A stretch of DNA of 64,000 nucleotides, taken from assembly GCF_900566055.1 (NCBI RefSeq), contig NZ_UPHQ01000006.1, positions 62,001 to 126,000 on the forward strand, read 5' to 3'. Below, piece by piece: positions 19,508 through 28,304 of this stretch. Position 1 is the stretch's first letter, and each line of letters begins with the position of its first letter. The translations under genes were made by a program, and so were the position numbers. The notes beneath the pieces are model-generated. The model was given only the letters and a program-made list of their open reading frames with translations, was not told the DNA's origin and made no database searches. The DNA is from Mycobacterium innocens. Lineage in GTDB: Bacteria > Actinomycetota > Actinomycetes > Mycobacteriales > Mycobacteriaceae.

Positions 19508-20971
19508 TCAAATGACAGGCGGAATCAATCGCGCTACGGACCCAAGGGCGCCACTGAGCAACGACAGCTCTGTCACACTCGATTGGCCGAAGTTGAATAC
19601 CAGGCCGGGATTCGCCGACGGGACATAGGGGTAGGTGTCAGGCAGCGAAGACTGCGGTAACACCCCGATATCCACCAGGGCGGCTTGGGGGCCTTGCACC
19701 GCCCCTGTCGCCAGGTGGGAGATCACTGCGATCGGGTTGACGAATCCGAACAGGCTGGCGGGGGTGGGCACATCCGCGTAACCGTAGCCGTAGCCCAAAT
19801 CGACCAACACCCGTAGGTCCGGCTGGATCAGGTCGGCAAGCGGGGGCCCGACAAAGGGCAAGTCGCGAAGGGGTTGCAGCAACGGGAGGTCCTGGGTCAA
19901 AAACATGTAGTAATGGGTGTTGCCGGTGTAGCCCGGGGAGGTCGGCAATGGCACGGCATTCGCAACGTCGGCGGCCGTGATGGGATACGCGTTGTGGACC
20001 AATCTGATGCCCATGAAGGCGTTAATGTCGGACAAGATATTGAGCGGGTATTGCGGGTTGTGGGCATAGCCGTCGTATTGGCCGGTGTAGATGTAGGTCT
20101 GGTAAGGAGAATTCGGTGGCGTGGCACCGTCGAACGACACATCCATGAACGGGATGTAAAGGCCGGTGTAACGCTCTAGGATACCGCCGTTGGGGTTATT
20201 GATATTGCCGATCATCATGAAAGCCAGCCGACTGGGGTCTGGCTGTTGGCCGGGCGGTAGCGCCATCAGCGCGCGCATCTCATTGGTGGCTACCGCGGCG
20301 CTTTGCGAGTAGCCAAAAACGACGACGTCATGCCCATTTTGTAGTTCCGCGTTGATTCCGTTGTTCAGCAGAGTGACGCCCTGGGCGATGGACTGGTCGA
20401 GTGACAGGCGCCCGATAAACGGCCACCACTGCTCGGGCGTGTACTGGGCGACCGGGTTGTTGGGTCCGAAGATTGGCTGGATGTACGCGCTGTCAAGGGC
20501 CGCCAAGACAGGGGCAGGAAAGGTCGGATACCCGGTGCCGCCCATGATCAGCGCCGTGACCGGGTTGCCGGACAGCATCACAGTCGACGTCGAAGTGCCC
20601 ACGGCGGCGCCAGGTCCGGCGTTGCCCAGTCCCAGCAGCGCTTGGACCGGCGCGTCGAGCGCGTCAAGGGCGCCCGACATGGCCGCGGCGTTGGCGGCCT
20701 CGGCCTGCGCGTAGGCGGCCCCAGCGGCCGCCAGCGCCTGGGTGAATTCGCTGTGGAAGGCCGCGGCTTGGTTCAGGACCGCCCGATAATCCTGGGCGTA
20801 CGCGCGAAACAGCGCCGCAGCGGCCGCGGACACCTCATCGCCGGCTGCCGCCAGCACATGGGCCGTTGGGCCCGCAGCAGCGGCGCCGGCCGCGCTGATC
20901 GCCGAACCGATCCCATCCAGGTCGGCGGCCGCCGTGACCAGCATCTCCGGGACCGCGATCACACTGGGCAT
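19508..20971 (-). CDS. PE family protein with PE-PPE serine-hydrolase domain
   Basis: A 487-aa protein. The PE domain (residues 1-100) starts MPSVIAVPEMLVTAAADLDG and ends with export motif YAQAE. The hydrolase domain has GYSQS with S222 as nucleophile. The C-terminus, TYPYVPSANPGLVFNFGQSS to LIPP, defines the PE3/PE4-like subgroup shared with the three genes at 22359-27191. It is placed between pntB and the small 41-aa gene, a position empty in M. tuberculosis as I remember it, so it is probably a local duplication. It shares an upstream element (21060-21095) with two of the paralogues. Confidence 0.92.
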   Translation of the reverse strand: MPSVIAVPEMLVTAAADLDGIGSAISAAGAAAAGPTAHVLAAAGDEVSAAAAALFRAYAQDYRAVLNQAAAFHSEFTQALAAAGAAYAQAEAANAAAMSGALDALDAPVQALLGLGNAGPGAAVGTSTSTVMLSGNPVTALIMGGTGYPTFPAPVLAALDSAYIQPIFGPNNPVAQYTPEQWWPFIGRLSLDQSIAQGVTLLNNGINAELQNGHDVVVFGYSQSAAVATNEMRALMALPPGQQPDPSRLAFMMIGNINNPNGGILERYTGLYIPFMDVSFDGATPPNSPYQTYIYTGQYDGYAHNPQYPLNILSDINAFMGIRLVHNAYPITAADVANAVPLPTSPGYTGNTHYYMFLTQDLPLLQPLRDLPFVGPPLADLIQPDLRVLVDLGYGYGYADVPTPASLFGFVNPIAVISHLATGAVQGPQAALVDIGVLPQSSLPDTYPYVPSANPGLVFNFGQSSVTELSLLSGALGSVARLIPPVI

Positions 20972-21059
20972 CTCGTCTCCTGTCCAACACCGAGGCCATT
21001 ACCCGTCAAACGGGACCGACCTTCCCAAGCGCGGCCAGCCCTAGAGAGGGTGCCCAGAG

Positions 21060-21095
21060 CCTAAAAGAGTCCTGCCGGGGACGTCCGGCATTTTG
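21060..21095 (-). promoter_or_regulatory. Conserved PE-gene upstream element, copy 1
   Basis: On the coding (minus) strand this reads GCCGGACGTCCCCGGCAGGA followed by CTCTTTTAG. Two closely similar copies stand upstream of the PE genes at 24029-25513 and 25689-27191. The shared core is GCC(A/G)GAC(G/T)TC with a GGC(A/G)(A/G)GA tract and a T-rich TTTAG/CTCTA hexamer about 20 bases on. It is probably a promoter, or operator plus -10 region, carried along during gene duplication. Confidence 0.5.
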
Positions 21096-21254
21096 GCCAA
21101 TCCAGCTTCCGCCGGGCCCAAATGTCGCGATCGCGGCCGGTTGGGATCACCAATCGTTACAAACGGCAGGTCGCCGACATGGGGCTAGCCAGCCGCGATG
21201 GAGCTTGTCGGTTGCGCGTTGGTGGCGACGGTGGCGCCGGATATCTACAGCTCA

Positions 21255-21380
21255 CTAAACGGGCGGGTAGGCCGGCGGCGGATAGCCGTTGCCGTCCTCG
21301 ACCCCACGGATGCCCCAGGTCAGGTAATTGAAGAAGAACTCGATTTCGTCGCTCACGTCGTAGTCAGGACTTGGATCCAT
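21255..21380 (-). CDS. 41-aa conserved acidic small protein (Rv0157A-like)
   Basis: A 41-residue ORF, MDPSPDYDVSDEIEFFFNYL then TWGIRGVEDGNGYPPPAYPP and V. The composition is distinctive: an acidic first half, an aromatic FFFNYLTWG core and a proline/tyrosine tail. M. tuberculosis has a small hypothetical gene (Rv0157A) in the same place, between pntB and a TetR gene, and I take this as its counterpart. It is divergent from the TetR gene at 21553. The function is unknown and no membrane helix is present. Confidence 0.65.
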   Translation of the reverse strand: MDPSPDYDVSDEIEFFFNYLTWGIRGVEDGNGYPPPAYPPV

Positions 21381-21552
21381 TACTGCACCTCTCGACTCGC
21401 TATCGACTCGCGACTTGGTCCCCCAGGAGTCTAGTCGGATCCGCGTCGGTGCGACAGGCGGTGCCGGCCCTGCATAAACTGTCCAACCAGTTGATTGGTC
21501 AAGCCTTGATTCGGGGTGCCGAGCCCCGCGGGCAGCGAGATAGCGAGTACCG

Positions 21553-22185
21553 ATGCCACAAACGCCGTCCGAGAACGGACTTTCGCGCCGTGAGGAGTTG
21601 CTGGCCGTTGCCACGAAGCTGTTTGCTGCCCGCGGTTATCACGGCACCCGGATGGATGACGTCGCCGACGTGATCGGGCTGAACAAGGCGACGGTGTACC
21701 ACTACTACGCCAGCAAGGCGCTGATCCTGTTCGACATCTATCGCCAAGCCGCCGAGGGCACACTGGCCGCCGTGCACGACGACCCGTCCTGGACCGCCCG
21801 GGAAGCGCTCTACCAGTACACCGTGCGGCTGCTCACCGGCATTGCGCGCAATCCGGAACGGGCCGCGGTGTACTTCCAGGAGCAGCCCTACATCACCGAA
21901 TGGTTCACCAGCGAACAGGTGGCGGAGGTTCGCGAGAAGGAAGCCCAGGTCTACGAGCACGTCCACGGCCTCATCGACCGCGGCATCGCCAGCGGCGAGT
22001 TCTACGAATGCGACTCCCATGTGGTGGCGCTGGGTTACATCGGGATGACGCTGGGCAGCTACCGCTGGCTGCGGCCGAGCGGCCGCCGCACCGCCAAGGA
22101 GATCGCGGCCGAATTCAGCACCGCGCTGCTGCGCGGGCTGATTCGCGACGAGTCGATCCGCAGGAATTCTCCGTTGGGACCGTAG
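21553..22185 (+). CDS. TetR-family transcriptional regulator (Rv0158-like)
   Basis: A 210-aa regulator with an N-terminal TetR helix-turn-helix, GTRMDDVADVIGLNKATVYH followed by YYASK (residues about 30-55). The C-terminal domain (QEQPYITEWFTSEQVAEVR) is typical of the TetR group associated with lipid and steroid catabolism in actinobacteria. ATG at 21553. The adjacent gene on one side is the 41-aa protein and on the other the PE cluster; which of them it controls is not visible. Confidence 0.92.
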   Translation: MPQTPSENGLSRREELLAVATKLFAARGYHGTRMDDVADVIGLNKATVYHYYASKALILFDIYRQAAEGTLAAVHDDPSWTAREALYQYTVRLLTGIARNPERAAVYFQEQPYITEWFTSEQVAEVREKEAQVYEHVHGLIDRGIASGEFYECDSHVVALGYIGMTLGSYRWLRPSGRRTAKEIAAEFSTALLRGLIRDESIRRNSPLGP

Positions 22186-22203
22186 CGGCGACCCCGTTCT
22201 CCC

Positions 22204-22344
22204 TCAAGGATTCACCGGCGGGATCAGGTGCAGTATCGACGCGAGCGTGCAGCTCACCACCGACAGGCCCATCACGCTGGGCTGGCCGAAGCTGAGCGAC
22301 AGGCCCGGATTCAGTGACGGAACGTACGGATAGGTATCCGGCTT
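22204..22344 (-). pseudogene. C-terminal relic of a PE-PPE gene
   Basis: On the minus strand an open frame reads KPDTYPYVPSLNPGLSLSFG then QPSVMGLSVVSCTLASILHL and IPPVNP to TGA at 22204. It aligns with the C-terminus of the neighbouring PE-PPE proteins (for example DTYPYVPSANPGLVFNFG). Only about 46 codons remain; upstream it runs straight into the stop region of the intact PE gene ending at 22359. The sequence is not disrupted internally, so loss looks like a deletion between tandem paralogues. Confidence 0.85.
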
Positions 22345-22358
22345 ACACCTCAGTTGCG

Positions 22359-23894
22359 CTACTGGATCAACGGAATGACCAGCGGAATCAACGGAAGTGC
22401 TAATGGAGTCAGCAGCGGAATGTGGTGGATAGGCGGAATCAAGTCCAGGAGCGGCCCGACGGCGCGAGTTAGTAATGATATGTCCGTCACGGTTGGCTGG
22501 CCCACGTAGAAATTCACGTCGGTGTCCAACGCCGGAAGATATGGGTATTCGTTCGGCAGTGCGGACTGCGGCAATGCTCCTACTTCCACGAGCGAGGCTT
22601 GGACACCCTTGACGGTGCCATCGGCCAGTTCTCTGCCGACGACGAAGGGGTCGGGTATGGAAAACAGGCTGGCCGGGGTTACGACATTCGCGTAGTCCTG
22701 GCCGTTTCCCCAGTCGGAGTAGCCCAAATCGACAAGTACCCGCAGATTGGGCTGGATGAGCTCGGCGAGCGGCTCACCCACAAAGGGGATGTCGCGAAGC
22801 GGGTGGAGCAATGGCAGATCCTTGGTCATGAACATGTAGTACTGGGTGTTGCCGATATACCCCGGAGACGTCGGCAACGGTACCGCGTCGTTAACGTCGA
22901 GATTTGGGTACAAATCGTGCCGTCCGGTGCTCATCAGCGCGTTGAGGTCGGCCAAGAAATTGAGCGGGTAGCGCGGGAAGTCGCTGGCCGGGTCGTATTG
23001 GGCGGCGTAAATGGTGGTCGGGTAGGGAGAATCCGGCGGGGTCGCTTCGGTGAACGTTATGTCCAACCAGGGGATGGTAAGGCCTGGAAATCGGGTGAAG
23101 AAGCCCCCGTTGGGAGTTGCGGGATTACCGGCCAGCACGAACGACAGCTGGCTGGGGTCGGGCCGCAGGCCGGGGGGCAAGGCCATGAGGTCAGTGATCA
23201 CGTTGGTGGAAACCACAGCGCTTTGCGAGAACCCGAAGTTGACGACGGAATTTCCCGAGCCGAGCTGAGTCGCGATCGCATTAGTCAGATCCGTCATGCC
23301 CTGGGCGACGGACTCGTTGAGCGTCAGATTGCCCTGGAATATGGTGAGCGGCCACAGTTGCGCGGGGTAACTCACTCCCGAGGGGTTTGCGCCGGGGAAG
23401 AAGGGCTGGATGTACGAATCGTTGATCAGCTCTACGTAGATGGGGAAGGGTTCCGGGTCGAAGGTTCCGCCCATGACCAGCGCCACCGTCGAAGCGGCGG
23501 GTGCCGCGGCAGCCATCAGCGTCGGTGCGGGGCTGACGTTGGTGACCGTCGGCGCCAGCAGGCTCTGGACCTGCGCGTTGAGTCCGCCGAGAGCGTTGGC
23601 CACCACGGCGGCATTGGCGGCCTCGGCTTGCGTGTAGGTGGTTGCCGCGCCGGCCAGCGTCTGGACGAACTCGTCGTGAAACGCGGTGGCTTGCGTGAGG
23701 GCCGCCTGGAGCTGCTGGCCGTATGTGCCGAAGAGTTTGGCGATCGCCGCCGACACCTCGTCGGCAGCCGCCGCCAGCACATTGGTCGTCGACCCCGCGG
23801 CGGCGGCGCCGGCCGCGGTGATTGCCGAACCAATCTTCACCGCATTCGTAGCCGCCGACGCCATCATTTCGGGCGCAGCGATTAGGTGCGTCAT
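22359..23894 (-). CDS. PE family protein with PE-PPE serine-hydrolase domain
   Basis: A 511-aa protein. The PE domain starts MTHLIAAPEMMASAATNAVK and ends with export motif YTQAE at about 87-91. The hydrolase motif is GFSQS (S223), a Phe variant of the GYSQS seen in the paralogues. After the DTDVNFYVGQPTVTDISLLT block it carries an unusual hydrophobic C-terminal extension of repeated Pro-Leu-Ile units (IPPIHHIPLLTPLALPLIPL). GGGGAGGA precedes the ATG at 23894; an ATG at 23930 would add 12 residues. Its upstream region lacks the element shared by the other three paralogues. Confidence 0.92.
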   Translation of the reverse strand: MTHLIAAPEMMASAATNAVKIGSAITAAGAAAAGSTTNVLAAAADEVSAAIAKLFGTYGQQLQAALTQATAFHDEFVQTLAGAATTYTQAEAANAAVVANALGGLNAQVQSLLAPTVTNVSPAPTLMAAAAPAASTVALVMGGTFDPEPFPIYVELINDSYIQPFFPGANPSGVSYPAQLWPLTIFQGNLTLNESVAQGMTDLTNAIATQLGSGNSVVNFGFSQSAVVSTNVITDLMALPPGLRPDPSQLSFVLAGNPATPNGGFFTRFPGLTIPWLDITFTEATPPDSPYPTTIYAAQYDPASDFPRYPLNFLADLNALMSTGRHDLYPNLDVNDAVPLPTSPGYIGNTQYYMFMTKDLPLLHPLRDIPFVGEPLAELIQPNLRVLVDLGYSDWGNGQDYANVVTPASLFSIPDPFVVGRELADGTVKGVQASLVEVGALPQSALPNEYPYLPALDTDVNFYVGQPTVTDISLLTRAVGPLLDLIPPIHHIPLLTPLALPLIPLVIPLIQ

Positions 23895-24028
23895 TGCACA
23901 TCCTCCCCTGAACAATCCGGTGTTTTCCAAGGGGTAACGAGCAAGCTTTTCTTGCTCTGGAAAACGGGGTCTCAGCTGGTCAGCGAGAGTGTGATTTTAG
24001 CAAGGCACACGCCTCGGCATGGGCGAAA

Positions 24029-25513
24029 TCAATTCCACCACGGCGGAATCCATCCCAGATCCTTGGCCGCGGTGCCGAGGGCTCCGGTCAGCAGCGACAG
24101 CCCGGTCACGCTCGGCTGACCCAGAAAGACGTTCACGCCCGGGGCCACCGACGGAACGTACGGGTATTCGGTCGGTGTGTACGACGGCGGCAACCAACCA
24201 AGGCTCACCATGCTGCCCTGGACTCCCTGTACGGCGCCCTTGGCCAGGTAGTAGCTGACGGCGAACGGGTTGGGAACCGACAGGAACGAGGCGGGGGTGG
24301 GAATGTCGGCATAGCTCAGGCCCGGTCCGTAGTCGGAGTAGCCCAAATCGACGAGCACCCGCAGGTCCGGCTGGATCAGTTCGGCGATGGCGGTCCCCAC
24401 ATAGGGAATGGGACGAATAAGGCTGGTCAGTGGCAGTTTCTGGTTGAGGACCATGAAGTACTGGGTGTTGCCGGTGTAGCCGGGGGAAGTCGGCAGGAGT
24501 ACGGCATTGTCTACCTGGGTGGGCGTTAGACCGACGTAGAAATGGGTACCGTCGAACACGCCGATGATGGCGTTGAGGTCTGCCAGGAGATTGAGCGGGT
24601 ATTGCGGGAAGTTGGCGGCGCCGTCGTATTGGTGCGTGTAGATGACGGTCGGGTAAGGCGAATCCGGCGGAGTCGAGCCGTTGAACAGCACATCCAGGAT
24701 CGGCAGGTACAGGCCGTTGAAGCGCTGCAGGATCCCGCCGTTCGGGTTGTTCGGGTTACCGGTCAGCACGAAGGCCAGGTCGCTGGGACTCGGCGGAGTA
24801 GGCAGGCTCATGAGATTACGTATTTCGATGGTGGCAATCGCGGCGCTCTGCGAGTAGCCGTAAACAACGGCGCTGTTGCCCAGAGTGCTGAGTTGCGTAT
24901 TGATCGCATCGCGTGTGGCAGCCAGACCCTGAGCGATGGACTGGCCGAGCGTCAGGTTGCCGAGATTTAGAGTAAGCGGCCAGAACTGCTCCGGCGTGTA
25001 CAGAACATTGGATATCGCGCCCGGGAAACGGGGCTGGATGAAGAGCGTCTGGGCGCCTGTCACATACATCTCGTCGGGGTACGGGATAGCAGTGCCACCC
25101 ATGATGAAGGCCACTTGGGCGCCGGGGTTGGCTATCGACGTCACTGGGGTGGTGCCACCGGTCCCGGCGTTGGGCAGCAGTGGGCTCAACAGGGCCTGGA
25201 CTTGGGTGTTGAATGCGCTCAGCGCGTTCGACGCGGTGGCCTCGGCTTGTGCGTAGGCGCTGGCCGCCGCGGCCAGTGCCCGGGTGAACTCGGTGTGAAA
25301 CGCGGCGGCGTGGGTGACGACGGCCTGGTACTCCTGACCGAATGCGCCGAACAGCGTCGCGATAGCCCTCGACACTTCGTCTTCGGCCGCCGCCAGCAAT
25401 CCGGTCGTGGGGCCGGCCGCGGCCGCGTTCGCCGCGTACAGCGCCGCCGCGATCCCGTCCAGATCAGTGGCGGCCGTCGCCACCATTTCTGGCGCAGTGA
25501 GCAAATACGACAT
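24029..25513 (-). CDS. PE family protein with PE-PPE serine-hydrolase domain (PE3/PE4-like)
   Basis: A 494-aa protein. The PE domain is MSYLLTAPEMVATAATDLDG to export motif YAQAE (residues 87-91), and the hydrolase domain has GYSQS with S221. The C-terminal block is TEYPYVPSVAPGVNVFLGQP, ending IPPWWN. The ATG at 25513 is chosen because the canonical PE start lies there with AAGGA upstream; longer openings to 25672 cover the shared promoter element. It is probably surface-exported by an ESX system; the substrate is unknown. Confidence 0.93.
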   Translation of the reverse strand: MSYLLTAPEMVATAATDLDGIAAALYAANAAAAGPTTGLLAAAEDEVSRAIATLFGAFGQEYQAVVTHAAAFHTEFTRALAAAASAYAQAEATASNALSAFNTQVQALLSPLLPNAGTGGTTPVTSIANPGAQVAFIMGGTAIPYPDEMYVTGAQTLFIQPRFPGAISNVLYTPEQFWPLTLNLGNLTLGQSIAQGLAATRDAINTQLSTLGNSAVVYGYSQSAAIATIEIRNLMSLPTPPSPSDLAFVLTGNPNNPNGGILQRFNGLYLPILDVLFNGSTPPDSPYPTVIYTHQYDGAANFPQYPLNLLADLNAIIGVFDGTHFYVGLTPTQVDNAVLLPTSPGYTGNTQYFMVLNQKLPLTSLIRPIPYVGTAIAELIQPDLRVLVDLGYSDYGPGLSYADIPTPASFLSVPNPFAVSYYLAKGAVQGVQGSMVSLGWLPPSYTPTEYPYVPSVAPGVNVFLGQPSVTGLSLLTGALGTAAKDLGWIPPWWN

Positions 25514-25564
25514 CGCCACGTCCTTCGCAAACTGGGTCCCTTCCGGCCGGAAAACGGAAAGGGC

Positions 25565-25626
25565 CGCGACCGCGGGTATCAGGTATGAACTGAGACTAAA
25601 GCGGTCCCGCCGAGAAGTCCGGCGAT
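25565..25626 (-). promoter_or_regulatory. Conserved PE-gene upstream element, copy 2
   Basis: The minus strand reads GCCGGACTTCTCGGCGGGAC then CGCTTTAGTCTCAG and, after about ten bases, ATACCCGCGGTCGCGG. It aligns nearly base for base over 60 bases with copy 3 (27241-27301) and over its first 30 with copy 1 (21060-21095). TTTAGT or CTTTAG could be a -10 box. Its conservation beyond coding sequence shows that the paralogues were duplicated with their promoters. Confidence 0.55.
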
Positions 25627-25688
25627 TCCACGTTTCCGGCGGACCTGAACTCCCTGAAGTCGTGGCGGCCACGCCATGCGCCGTCGTC

Positions 25689-27191
25689 TCATGGGAAGAC
25701 GGGCGGCGGAATCAGCTGCAGCAGCGACCCCAGGCCCCCACTCGCCAGGGACAGCAGTGTCACCTCGGGCTGGCCGATATAGAAATTCAGCCCCGGATTG
25801 ATGGACGGAATCCACGGATAAGCCTGCGGGAACCACTCCGGGCCCCAGAATCCGGCTTCCACGCCGATTTCCACCGCGGCGGCGTAGGGCGCCTGCAGGC
25901 TTCCCAAGGCCAGGTAGTAGCCGACGGCGAACGGGTTGGGAATCGAGAACAACCCGGCCGGGGTCGCAACGTTCGCATAATTGGGTCCGTAGTCGCCGTA
26001 GCCCAAGTCGACGAGCACCCGCAACTGCGGCTGGAACAGGTCGGCGATCGGCGGGCCGGCATAGGGAATGTCGCGAATCGGCTGGACCAGCGGTAGATCT
26101 TGGGTCAGCAGCATGTAGTACTGGGTGTTGCCGGCATAGCCCGGAGAGGTCGGCAAGGGCACCGCGTTGGCGATCTCGCTGGCCGAGAGCGTCGGATATG
26201 TGTTGTGCACATAGAAGTAGCCCATGAAGGCGTTGATGTCCGACAAGATGTTGAGCGGATATCGCGGGGCGTTGGCGATGCCGTCGTACTGAGCGGTGTA
26301 AATGGTGGTCGCATAAGGACTGTTCGGCGGGGTCGCGCCATTGAACGGCACATCCAGGAACGGGATGTAGAAGCCGGGGAAGCGTGACAGCAGCCCGCCG
26401 TCGGGCGTATTGGGATTGCCAATTATGACGAACGAGATGTCGCTCGCATGGGGGGAGCCCGCCCCGATGAGCGCGTTGATTTCGTTGTTGACGATGGTGG
26501 CGCTCTGCGAATAGCCGAACGCGACGACCTTATTTCCCAGTGCAATTTGGGCATTGATGGCATTGTTCAGCGCCGTCACACCCTGGGCGACGGACTGGTT
26601 GAACGTCATGTTGCCGAGTTGCGGGGTGACCGGCCAGAACTGCTCGGGGGTGAAGAGCGCCTGTGGGATGGCCCCCGGGAAGAGGTGCTGAATGTATTTG
26701 ACGTTGATTCGATTGAGGTATTTGGGGTCGGGGTCGGGGTCGGGGTTCGCGGTGCCGCCCATGATCAGCGCAACCTGGGAGGCCGCGGCAGGAACCGCTG
26801 TCAGCGCGCTGGGTCCGCCGGTGCCAACCCCCGCGCTCGTCAACAGCGACTGGATCGGTGCGGTGACCGCGGTGCGCGCATTCGACAGCGCCCCGTTCAG
26901 CAAAGCCGCGTTGGCGGCCTCGGCCTGGGCGTAGGCACCCGCCGCGGCGGCCAGTGCCCGAGTGAACTCGTGGTGGAATGCGGCAGCCTGCCTGACGACC
27001 GCCTGGTACTCCTGCGCGTAGGCATTGAACAGCGCGGCCGTAGCGGCCGAAACCTCGTCACCGGCCGTTGCCAGCAGATTGGCCGTCGGTCCGGCAGCCG
27101 CCGCGTTGGCGGCGGCTACCGCCGCGGCGATGCCGTCGACCTCGGCCGCGGCAGACGCCAATAGCTCCGGGGCAGTAAACACGTACGACAT
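25689..27191 (-). CDS. PE family protein with PE-PPE serine-hydrolase domain (PE4-like)
   Basis: A 500-aa protein. The PE domain is MSYVFTAPELLASAAAEVDG to export motif YAQAE, and the hydrolase motif is GYSQS with S228. Residues 149-157 contain a DPDPDPDP-like insertion encoded by a hexanucleotide microsatellite. The C-terminal block is YPWIPSINPGLNFYIGQPEV, ending LIPPPVFP. ATG at 27191 with GGAAGGACGGGGAG before it. It is the last of three consecutive PE-PPE genes after the TetR gene, where M. tuberculosis has two (PE3, PE4). Confidence 0.93.
   Translation of the reverse strand: MSYVFTAPELLASAAAEVDGIAAAVAAANAAAAGPTANLLATAGDEVSAATAALFNAYAQEYQAVVRQAAAFHHEFTRALAAAAGAYAQAEAANAALLNGALSNARTAVTAPIQSLLTSAGVGTGGPSALTAVPAAASQVALIMGGTANPDPDPDPKYLNRINVKYIQHLFPGAIPQALFTPEQFWPVTPQLGNMTFNQSVAQGVTALNNAINAQIALGNKVVAFGYSQSATIVNNEINALIGAGSPHASDISFVIIGNPNTPDGGLLSRFPGFYIPFLDVPFNGATPPNSPYATTIYTAQYDGIANAPRYPLNILSDINAFMGYFYVHNTYPTLSASEIANAVPLPTSPGYAGNTQYYMLLTQDLPLVQPIRDIPYAGPPIADLFQPQLRVLVDLGYGDYGPNYANVATPAGLFSIPNPFAVGYYLALGSLQAPYAAAVEIGVEAGFWGPEWFPQAYPWIPSINPGLNFYIGQPEVTLLSLASGGLGSLLQLIPPPVFP
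26724..26747. repeat. Hexanucleotide microsatellite GGGGTC in PE gene
   Basis: Three perfect GGGGTC units followed by GGGGTT. In the minus-strand PE gene they encode an alternating Asp-Pro stretch just before the hydrolase domain. The unit is 6 bp, so copy-number change would lengthen or shorten the linker without a frameshift. Confidence 0.85.
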
Positions 27192-27240
27192 CTCCCCGTC
27201 CTTCCCGCTAACGGGCCCCGCCCTGTCCCGCCGCAACTAG

Positions 27241-27301
27241 CCGCAACCGCGGGTATTGGGTAATTACCGAGGGTAGAGCGGTCTTGCCGGGAAGTCTGGC
27301 G
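27241..27301 (-). promoter_or_regulatory. Conserved PE-gene upstream element, copy 3
   Basis: The minus strand reads GCCAGACTTCCCGGCAAGAC then CGCTCTACCCTCGG and later ATACCCGCGGTTGCGG. It matches copy 2 across both the proximal and distal blocks with the same spacing. It lies about 50-110 bases upstream of the PE start at 27191. Confidence 0.55.
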
Positions 27302-27326
27302 TTTGCCCGTATCGGCCCGGCCGGGA

Positions 27327-28217
27327 CTAGCCACTTTTCAGGTGCTTGTCCAGGAACGCGATCTGGTCGGCGACGGCGCGCTCGAACGCGTCGCCGACGT
27401 AGATGGCGAAATGCCCCTCGGGATACACCTTGACCTCACCGCGGGGAGCTTTGGCGGCGTAACGCAGCGTCGGGCCGGCGGGCGCCACCGAGTCGGTCTG
27501 GCACACGCAGAACAGGATGGGGCAGCGGATCTTGGCGGCCAGCCGGCCCGGACGATAGGTGAGGACCCGCATGGCGATCCGGGCGGCGATCTCGTTGCGC
27601 AACTCCACACCCTCGGGCACCAGCTTGAGGTAGCCCTCGTAGGCGTCCGCGGTGGTCATCACCGCAACCTCGCCGGGCTTGCCCACCGTGGGAACGAGGA
27701 CCGGGGGCCGTCCGGCCAGGGCGCCGACGACGTCGCGCAGCGCTAGTGCGGTGAGGCGCGCGACCGTGACCGGGTTGATCGCGCGGACGGCGGCGACGCC
27801 GTCGGTGAACGGGCACTGCGCCACGGCGGCGGCGATACCCGGCACCCGGGCGGCCGTGGCGATGACGTGACCGCCGCCAAAGGAAGTGCCCCACAAGCCG
27901 ATTCGGCTCGGGTCGATGCCCTCGATGGTGCGCGCGTAGGCCACGGCCGCCGTCCAGTCCGCAAGCTGCATACCGATGTTCAGCAGTTGGCGGGGTTCGC
28001 CCTCGCTGTCACCGAAGTTGCGGTAATCGAACACCAGGCAGGCGTAGCCGGCCGCACTGAACCGTTCGGCGTAGGCGTCCAACCGCATCGTGCGTACCGC
28101 ACCCAGTCCGTGCGCCATGACCAGCAGGGGCGACGGACCGCTGCTGGTGGGGCGGTAGAGCCACGCGCTGATCCGGTCGGCGCCGGAGGTGAAGCAGACG
28201 TCTTCGCGTTCGGCCAC
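27327..28217 (-). CDS. Alpha/beta hydrolase (dipeptidyl-peptidase/DUF-type esterase)
   Basis: A 296-aa alpha/beta hydrolase. The oxyanion region is VMAHGLGAVRTMRLDAYAER, the nucleophile elbow GLWGTSFGGGH (GxSxG), and the C-terminal acid and histidine lie around CQTDSVAP and YPEGHFAIY. It resembles bacterial fusaric-acid-resistance-type or X-Pro-type esterases, but the substrate is unknown. The GTG at 28217 is chosen for a GGAGGGG sequence just upstream. No such gene lies between PE4 and Rv0161 in M. tuberculosis as I recall, so it begins the accessory island. Confidence 0.85.
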   Translation of the reverse strand: MAEREDVCFTSGADRISAWLYRPTSSGPSPLLVMAHGLGAVRTMRLDAYAERFSAAGYACLVFDYRNFGDSEGEPRQLLNIGMQLADWTAAVAYARTIEGIDPSRIGLWGTSFGGGHVIATAARVPGIAAAVAQCPFTDGVAAVRAINPVTVARLTALALRDVVGALAGRPPVLVPTVGKPGEVAVMTTADAYEGYLKLVPEGVELRNEIAARIAMRVLTYRPGRLAAKIRCPILFCVCQTDSVAPAGPTLRYAAKAPRGEVKVYPEGHFAIYVGDAFERAVADQIAFLDKHLKSG

Positions 28218-28304
28218 AGCCCCTCCACGGGATGTCCGGAGCCCGCCGGATGATGGACTACGGTCTGGAAACGCTACAGCATCGCAGCTTGACGGAGGAC
28301 AGCC

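Noticed and set aside
22599..23885. Plus-strand frame of about 428 codons antisense to a PE-PPE gene
   Set aside because: The Val/Gly/Arg/His-rich product has no fold, and the PE and GFSQS motifs are on the minus strand.
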